Positions 51,429 through 59,611 of a stretch of 64,000 bases of DNA are shown piece by piece; the stretch's first letter is position 1, and every line of letters begins with the position of its first letter. A program made the position numbers and the translations under genes. A model generated the notes under the pieces. The model was not told the DNA's origin. It ran no database searches and saw only the letters and a program-made list of their open reading frames with translations. This DNA is from Cupriavidus gilardii (GTDB lineage: Bacteria > Pseudomonadota > Gammaproteobacteria > Burkholderiales > Burkholderiaceae). The stretch lies in NCBI RefSeq assembly GCF_013314895.1, contig NZ_JABTYE010000020.1:38569-102568 (forward strand), in the 5' to 3' direction.

Positions 51429-52571
51429 ATGACCCTGGACCCGACGACGCCGCCTCCCGACCCGCTGACGGCCGCGACGCATCCCGATCCCTATCCCTAC
51501 TATCGCGAACTCGCCCGCATGCAGCCGTTTCACCGCGACGCCATGCTGATGCTGTGGGTCGCTGCGGGCCCGGCCGAGGTGGCGGCCGTGCTGTCGCATC
51601 CGGCATGCCGGGTGCGGCCGCCGGGACAACCGGTGCCGCCCCCGCTTGCGCGGTCGCCCGCCGGCAACCTGTTCGCGCGGCTGATTCGCATGAATGACGG
51701 ACCGAGCCATGCGCCATTGAAGGCGGTGCTGCAACGACAGCTGGCGAGCCTGGAGCTGGGCGAGGTGCGCACCGCTGCATCGGCATGGGCGCGCCTGCTT
51801 CCCGTGACGCACGATCACGCCGCGACCGCGAACCGCTGGAGCAGCGCGCTGCCGGTGATTGCGATCGCGGGTTTGCTCGGCTTCGCGGCCATCGATGACG
51901 AAGCCACCGTGGGCCGGATCGCCACGCTGATCGCCAGCTTTGCCGCGGCAATGTCGCCGCTGGCAGGTCCGGCCGAGATCGCGGCCGGCATCGATGCGGC
52001 GGCATCGCTGCAGACGCTGCCTCTGCGTGCCGATACGCCGTGGACGCGGACGCTGCGCGAGCACGCACGCGCAGCCGGTGTCGACGACACCGTGATCGCC
52101 GCGAACCTGCTGGGCCTGATGGTGCAGAGTTGCGAGGCGACCGCCGGGCTGATCGGCAATACGCTGTTATGGCTTGCGCGCGATGCCGACGTGGCCGACG
52201 ATCTGCCGGCAACCGTGGCAGCGGTGCTGCGGGCCGATCCGCCCATTCACAACACGCGCCGCTTCCTGGCCGAGGACGCGCGCGTCTGCGGCGTGCCGCT
52301 GCGGCGGGGCGACGGCATCCTGGTGCTGCTCGCCGCTGCGGCCGTGGCGGATCTGCAATCGCTGCAATCGCCAACGTCCTCGGACACTGCGGCCGAACGC
52401 CAATGGACGTTCGGCCACGGTGCGCATCGATGTCCCGGCGACGCGCTGGCCGCGACGCTGGCCGAAGCGACCGTCGCCGCGCTGCTGGCGCACGGCATCG
52501 CGCCGGCCGCGCTGGCAAAGGCGTATCGTTACCGCCCATCGCTGAACGCCCGTATCCCGCATTTCCTCTGA
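51429..52571 (+). CDS. Cytochrome P450-like protein lacking the ExxR glutamate
   Basis: 380 residues, slightly short for a bacterial P450 (about 400). The haem loop is FGHGAHRCPGD with the Cys335 ligand. The I-helix region reads MVQSCEATAGLIGN, a modified version of the usual AGxET. At the K-helix, where ExxR is expected, the sequence is AVLR (Ala265 to Arg268), so the glutamate is missing while the arginine stays. The N-terminus (HPDPYPYYRELARMQPFHRD) is P450-typical. It may be a divergent monooxygenase or a haem protein with another role. GTG at 51420 is an alternative start. The ABM monooxygenase follows in the same direction, ArsR lies opposite. Confidence 0.85.
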   Translation: MTLDPTTPPPDPLTAATHPDPYPYYRELARMQPFHRDAMLMLWVAAGPAEVAAVLSHPACRVRPPGQPVPPPLARSPAGNLFARLIRMNDGPSHAPLKAVLQRQLASLELGEVRTAASAWARLLPVTHDHAATANRWSSALPVIAIAGLLGFAAIDDEATVGRIATLIASFAAAMSPLAGPAEIAAGIDAAASLQTLPLRADTPWTRTLREHARAAGVDDTVIAANLLGLMVQSCEATAGLIGNTLLWLARDADVADDLPATVAAVLRADPPIHNTRRFLAEDARVCGVPLRRGDGILVLLAAAAVADLQSLQSPTSSDTAAERQWTFGHGAHRCPGDALAATLAEATVAALLAHGIAPAALAKAYRYRPSLNARIPHFL

Positions 52572-52597
52572 CCCTCTGACCCTCTGACCCTCTGATC
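52566..52597 (+). repeat. Tandem repeat, 8 bp x 4, at the P450 stop codon
   Basis: CTCTGACC three times then CTCTGATC. The first unit contains the P450 stop TGA. Confidence 0.9.
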
Positions 52598-52631
52598 CTG
52601 ATTTGCACGAAAGCCCGCCAAAGGACGCCCA

Positions 52632-52994
52632 ATGATTGCCGTGATCTTTGAAGTCGAATTCGCCCCCGGGCAGAAGGACGCCTATCTCGATATCGCCGCG
52701 CAGTTGCGCCCCACGCTCGAAGCCATCGATGGCTTCATCTCGGTCGAGCGCTTCCAGAGCCTGAGCACGCCGGGCAAGGTGCTGTCGCTGTCGTTCTTCC
52801 GCGACGAGGCGGCGGTGCAGGCCTGGCGCAATACCGTCGAGCACCGGCATGCCCAGGCCGCCGGTCGTGGCGGCGTGTTTGCCGACTACCGGCTGCGTGT
52901 GGCGCAGGTGCTGCGCGACTATGGCATGCATCGTCGCGAGCAGGCGCCGGGCGACAGCCGTGCCGTGCACGATGCCGCGTCCGACAGTCGGTGA
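52632..52994 (+). CDS. ABM-family monooxygenase-like protein
   Basis: 120 residues, ferredoxin-like dimeric alpha/beta barrel of the antibiotic-biosynthesis-monooxygenase family (IAVIFEVEFAPGQKDAYLDIA, GFISVERFQSL, LSLSFFRDEAAVQAWRN, HRHAQAAGR). Members oxidise quinones without cofactor or degrade haem. With a P450 61 bp upstream, a short oxidative pathway is possible; haem-related function is also possible. Substrate is not readable from sequence. The TauE/SafE gene begins 9 bp after its stop. Confidence 0.9.
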   Translation: MIAVIFEVEFAPGQKDAYLDIAAQLRPTLEAIDGFISVERFQSLSTPGKVLSLSFFRDEAAVQAWRNTVEHRHAQAAGRGGVFADYRLRVAQVLRDYGMHRREQAPGDSRAVHDAASDSR

Positions 52995-53003
52995 GGGCGC
53001 GGC

Positions 53004-53759
53004 ATGGATTCGCATACGCTGGTCGCACAAGCGCTGTTTATTGGCCTGACCTTCCTGCTGGCGGGCTTCGTCAAGGGCGTAGTCGGACTCGGCCTGCCGA
53101 CGGTTGCCGTCGGCCTGCTCGGACTGGTGATGCCGCCGATGCAGGCTGCCGCGCTGCTGGTCGCGCCGTCGATGGTGACCAATATGGTCCAGCTGGCCGC
53201 GGGTCCGCGCTTCGGTGCGCTGGTGATGCGGCTCTGGCCGATGCTGCTCGGCATCGTCGTGGGGACGCTGGTGGCCGGCGCGCTCGCGCCGCCGTCGGCG
53301 ATGCAGCAGGCCACCGCGGCGCTGGGGATCGCGCTGATCGCCTATGCCGTGGTCGGCCTGTCGTCGTGGCAGCTGTACGTGCCGGCGGCCCATGAGCGGT
53401 GGCTGGCGCCGCTGATCGGCCTGGCTACCGGTGCGATCACCGCGGTGACCGGCGTGCTGGTGATTCCCGCCGTGCCCTATCTGCAGGGGCTGGGTCTGGC
53501 GCGCGAGGAACTGGTGCAGGCGCTGGGCCTGTCGTTTACCGTATCGACCGTGGCGCTGGCAATCAATCTGCTGATGCACGGGGTGCTCGGACAGGCGCCG
53601 GTGCTGGGCGCCTCGCTGGCGACGCTGGTGCCCGCGCTGGCCGGCATGTGGCTGGGTCAGAAGCTGCGCAACCGGATCAGCGCGGCGCTGTTCCGGCGCC
53701 TGTTCTTTATCGGGCTGCTGTTGCTCGGGGCGGATCTCGCCTGGCGCGGCTGGCATTGA
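53004..53759 (+). CDS. Sulfite exporter TauE/SafE-family protein
   Basis: 251 residues with about eight hydrophobic segments in two repeats. The first repeat is marked by FVKGVVGLGLPTVAVGLLG, the second by ATGAITAVTGVLVIPAVPYLQGLG; these Gly/Pro turns characterise the family. It exports small organic or sulfur anions (sulfite, sulfoacetate), but substrate is unpredictable. It starts 9 bp after the ABM gene, so P450, ABM and this exporter may form an operon under the ArsR regulator. Confidence 0.92.
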   Translation: MDSHTLVAQALFIGLTFLLAGFVKGVVGLGLPTVAVGLLGLVMPPMQAAALLVAPSMVTNMVQLAAGPRFGALVMRLWPMLLGIVVGTLVAGALAPPSAMQQATAALGIALIAYAVVGLSSWQLYVPAAHERWLAPLIGLATGAITAVTGVLVIPAVPYLQGLGLAREELVQALGLSFTVSTVALAINLLMHGVLGQAPVLGASLATLVPALAGMWLGQKLRNRISAALFRRLFFIGLLLLGADLAWRGWH

Positions 53760-53876
53760 GCGCACGCCGTGCTGCCGGGCATGGCATATCGCATCGGCAT
53801 GCCGCGTCCCGGCTTGCCGCATAATGGCCTCGGTCCCGACCCGCGGACCGTAAAGCGTAAAGCGCAAGGCTGACCG

Positions 53877-55031
53877 ATGCCGACCCCTCGCCGCCGCCGC
53901 ACCGTCAATCCCTGGGCCAAGCTTGGCAAGACCGCTGCCCGCCAGATGCAGCAGATGCAGCGCACGGTCGCGCGCACCGTCACCAGATCGGTGGCGCGCA
54001 CCGTTGCCAATACGGTGGCGCATTCCGTCACGCAGGCCGCGCATCAAGGCAAGGAAGCCCGGCGCGTGCTGTCCGGTGTCACATCGCCGGTGCCGGCGCC
54101 GACCACCCGCGGCGGCGGTCGATGGCAGGAGGGAGTCTGGGGTTTCGGTCCGCTGGCACAACGCCGCTATCGGCTGTTCATCCCGCCGGGCGTCGGCGCA
54201 GCGCGGCCCGCGCCTTTGCTGATACTGCTGCATGGCTGCGGGCAGGATGCCGCCAGTTTCGCCGCCTGCACGCGCGTGGCCGCTCTGGCGCGTGCGCGCC
54301 GCTGCATCGTGCTGCTGCCCGAGCAGTCCTCTCGCGCCAATGCGCATCGATGCTGGAACTGGTTCCGCGGCGAGGCGCAGGCCGCGGCGGAGGCCAGTCT
54401 GCTGATGGGGATGATCGACCATGTCTGCCGCGTGCATCCGGTGCAGGGCGACCGACTGCATCTGCTCGGACTGTCCGCCGGCGGCGCAATGGCCCTGATG
54501 CTGGCGCTGCGCTATCCCGACCGCTTCGTCGCCGTCGGTTCGCACTCGGGCGCGGCGCCGCATCTGGCGCGCAATGCCACGCAGGCCGGCCGGGTGATGC
54601 GCGGCTCGCTGAGCGGACACACCGACGCGCAACTGCAGGCGCTGCGACTGCAATTGCGCGGCGGGACACCGCCACCGCTGCTGTTGATCCATGGCGATGC
54701 CGATCATGTGGTCGCGTACGACAACGCGATCGCCAGCGCGACGCTGTGGCTGTCGCTATCGACGCCCGGCGCCTTGCCGGCCGCCGCGGCCCACCCATCG
54801 GTGCGCCTGCTGCGGCGGGGAGAACGCCGTTCGGTCGCGGTGCATGACTGGCGCCGCGACGGCAGGCTCTATATCCGGCTGGTACGGGTCGAAGGGCTGG
54901 GCCATGCGTGGAGCGGCGGCGCGGCCAGCCAGGCGTATGCGGATCCGTCCGGGCCCGATGCGCTGCGTATCGCGTGGGCGTTCTTTGCCGCGGTCGCGCC
55001 GGCGCCCGTACGAAGGCGCGCCGTCGCCTGA
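53877..55031 (+). CDS. PHB depolymerase-family esterase
   Basis: 384 residues, alpha/beta hydrolase. LLILLHGCGQDAASFA holds the oxyanion region, GLSAGGAMAL the nucleophile Ser200, HGDADHVVAY the acid and GLGHAWSGG the His. This is the catalytic domain of short-chain polyhydroxybutyrate depolymerases (LpqC/PHB type 1 group). No signal peptide; instead a basic, amphipathic N-terminus with a repeated TVART/SVART pattern (about 28-52), which could bind granules or membranes. Acetyl xylan or feruloyl esterase activity is the alternative. Confidence 0.9.
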   Translation: MPTPRRRRTVNPWAKLGKTAARQMQQMQRTVARTVTRSVARTVANTVAHSVTQAAHQGKEARRVLSGVTSPVPAPTTRGGGRWQEGVWGFGPLAQRRYRLFIPPGVGAARPAPLLILLHGCGQDAASFAACTRVAALARARRCIVLLPEQSSRANAHRCWNWFRGEAQAAAEASLLMGMIDHVCRVHPVQGDRLHLLGLSAGGAMALMLALRYPDRFVAVGSHSGAAPHLARNATQAGRVMRGSLSGHTDAQLQALRLQLRGGTPPPLLLIHGDADHVVAYDNAIASATLWLSLSTPGALPAAAAHPSVRLLRRGERRSVAVHDWRRDGRLYIRLVRVEGLGHAWSGGAASQAYADPSGPDALRIAWAFFAAVAPAPVRRRAVA

Positions 55032-55042
55032 GTGCGGCGCGC

Positions 55043-55399
55043 TCAGTCCTGCCGCTGCGCGCCCGGCGCGACGATTTCCAGATTGGATTGCGGGCAGGCG
55101 ACGCAAGGCAGCAGATAGCCGTCTTCCTTCTCATCGGCGCTCAGGCCCGGCCATTCGATGCGATAGCGGATGGTGCCGGACGCCAGCCGGCACAGGCAGG
55201 CGCGGCAGGTGCCGTTGCGGCAGGAGCTCGGCAATCGAATGCCGGCGCGCAAGGCGGCTTCCAGAATCGATTGCGTCGGCTCGGCCGTGAACTCGAGCCC
55301 GGATGGTGCGATACGCACACGCAGCGGCAACGCGCTGTTCGGATCGCTGTTCGGATCGCTCATCGGTTCGCTGACCGGCTCGCTGGAGGTCTCGCTCAT
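55043..55399 (-). CDS. [2Fe-2S] ferredoxin
   Basis: 118 residues, plant-type ferredoxin domain from about residue 25. Cluster cysteines are in SCRNGTCRACLC (CX4CX2C) with the fourth in LPCVACPQ. The N-terminus is a repetitive acidic Ser-Glu/Asp-Pro run (SEPV, SEPM, SDPN, SDPN) encoded by five 12-bp units (55333-55392). Electron donor for an unidentified oxygenase or biosynthetic enzyme; the nearby P450-like protein is a possible partner, but this is a guess. The start ATG overlaps the YigZ stop (55396-55399). Confidence 0.92.
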   Translation of the reverse strand: MSETSSEPVSEPMSDPNSDPNSALPLRVRIAPSGLEFTAEPTQSILEAALRAGIRLPSSCRNGTCRACLCRLASGTIRYRIEWPGLSADEKEDGYLLPCVACPQSNLEIVAPGAQRQD

Positions 55400-56013
55400 C
55401 GCCGTGCCTCGCTGTCCGGCTCCGCCGGCGAAGGAAATTGCGCGCGCCCATGGGTGGCATCGCGCAGCGCCACGCGCGCGGCCTCGACTTCGCTGGCGGG
55501 CAGCCTCACCACCAGCTTTACCGTGGGGCCATAGGTGCTGTCGGCCAGCGCATGGCCGGTCTGTTCGAGCCAGCGCCGCACGCGTGCCTCGTCCGCATAG
55601 TCGACCTCGAGGGCCAGGTTCGCATAGGCAATGCGCTCGATGCGCTCGGCAGTCTTCAGCGCGGCGGCGATCGCATCGGTATAGGCGCGCACCAACCCGC
55701 CGGCACCGAGCTTGATGCCGCCGTAGTAGCGCACCACCGCGGCCAGCACGCCATCGAGTTCGTGATGGCGCAGCACTTCGAGAATCGGCCGCCCCGCGGT
55801 GCCCGAGGGCTCGCCATCGTCCGACATGCCGGACTGCCCGCCGGCCAGCAGCGCCCAGCAGACATGCGTCGCCGTGGGATGCTCGGCGCGCAGCGACTGC
55901 ACGACGCGCATCGCCTCGTCGCGATCGGCGACCGGCATGGCAACGGCGAGAAAGCGGCTCTTGCGGATATCGAGCTCGGCGTGGACGGGGGTGGAGAGGG
56001 TGTAGGTAGGCAA
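55396..56013 (-). CDS. YigZ/IMPACT-family protein
   Basis: 205 residues. The N-terminal UPF0029/IMPACT domain has KSRFLAVAMPVADRDEAMRVV and the signature DDGEPSGTAGRPILEVL, with VVRYYGGIKLGAGGLVRAY. The C-terminal DUF1949 domain follows. Members are proposed to act in translation or stress through ribosome or nucleic-acid binding; the biochemical role is not settled. Its stop overlaps the ferredoxin start, so both are translated from one message. Confidence 0.94.
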   Translation of the reverse strand: MPTYTLSTPVHAELDIRKSRFLAVAMPVADRDEAMRVVQSLRAEHPTATHVCWALLAGGQSGMSDDGEPSGTAGRPILEVLRHHELDGVLAAVVRYYGGIKLGAGGLVRAYTDAIAAALKTAERIERIAYANLALEVDYADEARVRRWLEQTGHALADSTYGPTVKLVVRLPASEVEAARVALRDATHGRAQFPSPAEPDSEARR

Positions 56014-56154
56014 GGCGGCAACAGCGGGGAAATGGCTACGGCGCGGCCAGTGTATCTCAGCGCCGCTGCATGCTGGATCACGAGACCGTCTTGGCGCTTC
56101 CGGTTACGCTCGATAGGGCAAGTCGCTTTCGATCTATCAGCGCCTGGGCCTCGT

Positions 56155-56289
56155 TCATGACTTGTCGGTGGGGCACTGCCGGCCGTTGTCGGCGAGGGAT
56201 TCACGGACCTTTTCCTGAAACTCCATATCCGAGCGCATTTCGTTGTCCCGCCGGACACGATGTTTGGAGTTTTGGATCTGGTTGGCCAT
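56155..56289 (-). CDS. Small highly charged protein, 44 aa
   Basis: MANQIQNSKHRVRRDNEMRS begins a 44-residue product rich in Lys, Arg, Asp and Glu, one Cys near the C-terminus, no membrane segment. The ATG has AGGAG seven bases upstream. Its amino-acid make-up (Asn, Gln, Met, Glu) differs from the Ala/Arg-rich shadow frames typical of this GC-rich DNA. Unknown function. It lies divergently from the DUF938 gene with a 124-bp gap. Confidence 0.5.
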   Translation of the reverse strand: MANQIQNSKHRVRRDNEMRSDMEFQEKVRESLADNGRQCPTDKS

Positions 56290-56413
56290 GGCGCATCTCC
56301 TGTCGAAGAGCTCGCCATCGTGCATCTCATCGGGAAGGCATGCAACATCGAACGACGTGAGGGCTTGCTGGTACGCTGTGGGCCTTGCCCCAACGCACCG
56401 CGTCCCGACAGTC

Positions 56414-57028
56414 ATGAATCCCTCCCATTCCAATCACCGTCGCATTGCCCCCGCCGCCGAACGCAACCGCGAGCCGATTCTGGAGGTACTGCGGCGCGTC
56501 CTGCCGCCTGCCGGCATCATTCTCGAGATTGCCAGCGGCACCGGCCAGCATGCCAGGCACTTCGCCGCCGCCAATCCAGAATGGATCTGGCAGCCCAGCG
56601 ATCCGGACCCTGCCGCGCGGCGGTCGATCGCGGCGTGGAAGGTGGAGGCGGGTTTGCCGAATCTGCGTGATCCGCTGGCGCTGGACGTGCTGCAGGCCGA
56701 CTGGGGCATCGATCAGGCCGATGCCATCGTCTGCATCAACATGATCCATATCGCGCCCTGGCAGGCCGCCGAAGCGCTGTTCGCGGGCGCGGCGCGCGTG
56801 CTGCCGGCCGGCGGCGTGCTCTATCTGTATGGTCCCTACCGCCGCGACGGCCAGCACACGTCGCCGAGCAATGCGATCTTCGACGAGCAACTGCGCGCGA
56901 GCGATGCGTCCTGGGGCGTGCGGGATATGGAGGTCGTCATCGCGCTGGGCGACAGCGTCGGCCTGCGCTTCGACGAAGCGGTGCCAATGCCGGCCAACAA
57001 TTTCAGCGTGGTGTTTCGAAGGAACTAG
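56414..57028 (+). CDS. DUF938 SAM-dependent methyltransferase-like protein
   Basis: 204 residues, normal for DUF938. The SAM-binding motif I is ILEIASGTGQHARHFAAANP, and the motif after strand 4 is VCINMIHIAPWQAAEALF. LYLYGPYRRDGQHTSPSN is a hallmark of the family. Substrate unknown. The ATG at 56414 opens the usual N-terminus (HRRIAPAAERNREPILEVL); the frame continues upstream but has no conserved features. It converges on a TauE/SafE gene 37 bp away. Confidence 0.93.
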   Translation: MNPSHSNHRRIAPAAERNREPILEVLRRVLPPAGIILEIASGTGQHARHFAAANPEWIWQPSDPDPAARRSIAAWKVEAGLPNLRDPLALDVLQADWGIDQADAIVCINMIHIAPWQAAEALFAGAARVLPAGGVLYLYGPYRRDGQHTSPSNAIFDEQLRASDASWGVRDMEVVIALGDSVGLRFDEAVPMPANNFSVVFRRN

Positions 57029-57065
57029 CCGGTAGCGGACAGGGCCGGTCGCGCGGCCCAACGGT

Positions 57066-57830
57066 TCAGCCCCGTATCAGCATCACCATTGCCGTCGCGA
57101 TCAGGCAGACCGAGAACCACGCGCGCAGATGGCGCTCCGGCATCCGATGCGCGAGGGCGACGCCCCACGAGATCGTCAGCATGCCGCCGAGCGACAGCGG
57201 GATGCCGCTGACCCAGTCGACGTGGCGGGCCTGCGCGTAGGTCGCCAGCGCGACCACCGCGCCGGGCGTGACCAGCGCCAGCGCCAGCCCTTGCGCTGCG
57301 GCCTGGCGGAAACCGAACAGGCCGACGAGCGCCGGCGCGGCGATCACGCCCCCGCCGACGCCGAAGAACCCGGACAGCGCGCCGCCGACCACGCCGACCG
57401 CCGGAATCCAGCGCGGCGACAGCCGGTTCTGCTGCGCCGTGACGGCGCGTCCAGGCAACAGCCGCCACATGAAATAGACGGCCATGCCGATCATGAACAG
57501 CGCGAAGATCCGCCGCAGCAGCACCGGATCCATTGCCGTCGCCAGCCGCGCACCCACATAGGTGGCCAGCACCGCCGACAGGCCGAGTACCAGCGCGGTG
57601 CGCAGCGCGATATCGGCGCGGCGGCGATATTGCCAGAAGCCGATCAGCACGTTGGGCGCGATCATGACCAGCGCGGTGCCTTGCGCCAGTTGCTGGTCCA
57701 TGCCATAGAGCAGGCCCAGAGCCGGAATCGCAATCAGCCCGCCGCCAATGCCGAAGAGTCCGCCGACTGCGCCGAGCGCACCGCCGAGAACGAAGGTCAA
57801 CAGCGCGGGGAGCAGCGGAATATCGGGCAT
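57066..57830 (-). CDS. Sulfite exporter TauE/SafE-family protein (second)
   Basis: 254 residues, eight hydrophobic segments. The repeats start with GGALGAVGGLFGIGGGLIAIPALG and GALSGFFGVGGGVIAAPALVG, the Gly-rich signature of the TSUP family; this branch (YfcA-like) differs from the copy at 53004. Probably an inner-membrane anion exporter; substrate unknown. On the minus strand TATGAT (57888-57893) upstream could be its -10. Confidence 0.92.
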   Translation of the reverse strand: MPDIPLLPALLTFVLGGALGAVGGLFGIGGGLIAIPALGLLYGMDQQLAQGTALVMIAPNVLIGFWQYRRRADIALRTALVLGLSAVLATYVGARLATAMDPVLLRRIFALFMIGMAVYFMWRLLPGRAVTAQQNRLSPRWIPAVGVVGGALSGFFGVGGGVIAAPALVGLFGFRQAAAQGLALALVTPGAVVALATYAQARHVDWVSGIPLSLGGMLTISWGVALAHRMPERHLRAWFSVCLIATAMVMLIRG

Positions 57831-58135
57831 CGGTCAGGGCTTGGAGGATGGCGCGCCGCCACCACGGCAGCCCGCGCAAAAGTATCGATCATAAAACATG
57901 GCGGCAGCGCGCACACGGCTGACGTCAGGGCATTCCCTCGGAATCGCGCGCTGCAAGCTAATCGTCAAGATCTTGAAAGCCGATTGAAATCCGACTTCGC
58001 TCCAATGCCGCCGGAGATCGTGCCGGGGCCGCTGATACCGCGCCAACAGCGCCAACAGCGGCGGCCGCACGGTCGCCTCCCGCCGGCATCGCCGGCGCGC
58101 TTCGTGTCTGCGTTGCCTGAATCGAGCCTGTCATC
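57831..58135. promoter_or_regulatory. Divergent TauE/SafE - czcC intergenic region
   Basis: No gene. Minus-strand TATGAT (57888-57893) is a candidate -10 for the exporter gene. On the plus side AT-richer sequence at 57955-58000 may hold the efflux-operon promoter, but I see no clear metal-regulator operator (MerR- or CzcR-type repeat). Confidence 0.4.
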
Positions 58136-59569
58136 GTGCATGTCCGTCGTCATCGCCTTGCCCACCTCCGCCTGCTGGCCGCATCGATCGCCGCATCGAT
58201 GCTGCTTGGCGCGCCGGCGTGTTTCGCCGCTGCGGCGCCGCCGCCCGCTGCCGTTGCACGGCAGCCGGATGGCGAATGCCGTGCGCCCACCGCGGGCGCA
58301 ACGCTGACGCTGCCCGAGGCGCGCTCGCTCGCGCTGCGCTGCAATCCGGATCTGATTGCGGCACGCCGCGCCGTGCAGGCCAGCGAGGCCGATATCCAGA
58401 TCGCCGGGCAGCGTCCGAACCCCGTGCTCAGTCTCGGTGTGGAGAACATCAACCCGCATGCCGGCGTTGGCGCCGGCAGTTGGCGCAACAAGGCCGTCGA
58501 TTCGACGGCCCGCATCGACCAGGTGATCGAAACCGCCAACAAGGCGGGCCTGCGCGTGAAGACCGCGCAGGCGGCCAACGTGGCGGCGGGCCGGCAAGTG
58601 CAGGCGGCCACTGTGCAGCAGATCGCCGCGCTGGAGCAGGCCTTTATCGATGCGGCGGTCAGCCAGCAGCGCGTCGACGTGCTGACGCAGACGCTGGCGC
58701 TGTACGAGCGCACCGAGCAGGCCAACAAGATCCGCTACAAGGCCGGCGACCTGTCGCGCGCGGACGTGACGCGGCTCGAACTCGATGCACTGCGCGCCCG
58801 CGCGGACTGGCGCGATGCGCGCGCCGATCATCAGCGCGACCTGGCCGAACTGGCGCAGCGCATCGGCATCCCGGGCACGCTGCAGGACGTCGTGCTGTCG
58901 CCGCAATGGCCGGGCCTTGCCGAACCGGTGCCGGCGCCGGACGAGCAGGGGTTGCAGGCACGGCCCGATGTGGCCGCGGCGCAGGCGCGCCTGGAAGCCG
59001 CCGCGGCCGCGCGCGAACTGGCGCGTGCCGGACGCGTGCCCGACGTGACCGTCGGCGCGCAGGCCGAGCGCTATCCGGCCTCGGCCACCAATCAGCAGGG
59101 CAGCGGCAACAGCTTCGGCGTGTTCGTCAGCATCCCGCTGTATGTCCGCCACAGCTATGGCGGCGAGGCGCAGCGCGCCGAGGTGGATTACTACGCGGCG
59201 CTGGACGAGCGCAACCGCGTGCTGCTGGCCGCGGGCAACGAGGTCGGCCGGCTGCGCACGGCGCTCGATGCCGCGCGCGAGTCGCTGCGCCAGATGGACG
59301 AGGCGGTGCTGCCCGCGGCCGAGCGCGTTGCCGCCGATGCCGAGTTCGCCTTCGGCAAGGGCGCGATCGGTGTGCTCGAACTGCTCGATGCCCGCCGCGC
59401 ACTGAGGCAGACCCGCCTCGATGCCGCGCAGGCGCGGGGCGCCTATGCCAAGGCCCTGTCCGCGTATCTCGCTGCCACGCGCACCGACGATGCCTCGGCG
59501 AGCGGTGCGGCGGCGGGCGCTGCCGATCTGCCGCTGCAGGACGTCGCGCCCTACCTTTCCGTCCACTAG
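58136..59569 (+). CDS. czcC: TolC-family outer-membrane factor of metal efflux
   Basis: 477 residues. A signal peptide (LAASIAASMLLGAPACFAAAA) and then two OEP repeats rich in Ala/Gln/Arg coiled coil (LTLPEARSLALRCNPDLIAARRAVQASEADIQIAGQRPNP region; FGKGAIGVLELLDARRALRQT in the second). It forms the outer-membrane tunnel of a tripartite RND pump. GTG start, with no strong ribosome site. It heads czcCBA in the usual order, 42 bp before the adaptor gene. Naming follows the permease type. Confidence 0.88.
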   Translation: MHVRRHRLAHLRLLAASIAASMLLGAPACFAAAAPPPAAVARQPDGECRAPTAGATLTLPEARSLALRCNPDLIAARRAVQASEADIQIAGQRPNPVLSLGVENINPHAGVGAGSWRNKAVDSTARIDQVIETANKAGLRVKTAQAANVAAGRQVQAATVQQIAALEQAFIDAAVSQQRVDVLTQTLALYERTEQANKIRYKAGDLSRADVTRLELDALRARADWRDARADHQRDLAELAQRIGIPGTLQDVVLSPQWPGLAEPVPAPDEQGLQARPDVAAAQARLEAAAAARELARAGRVPDVTVGAQAERYPASATNQQGSGNSFGVFVSIPLYVRHSYGGEAQRAEVDYYAALDERNRVLLAAGNEVGRLRTALDAARESLRQMDEAVLPAAERVAADAEFAFGKGAIGVLELLDARRALRQTRLDAAQARGAYAKALSAYLAATRTDDASASGAAAGAADLPLQDVAPYLSVH

Positions 59570-59611
59570 CCGGCCGCGTCCGGCTTTCCTGATCTCCCGA
59601 TCCCCGACGCC

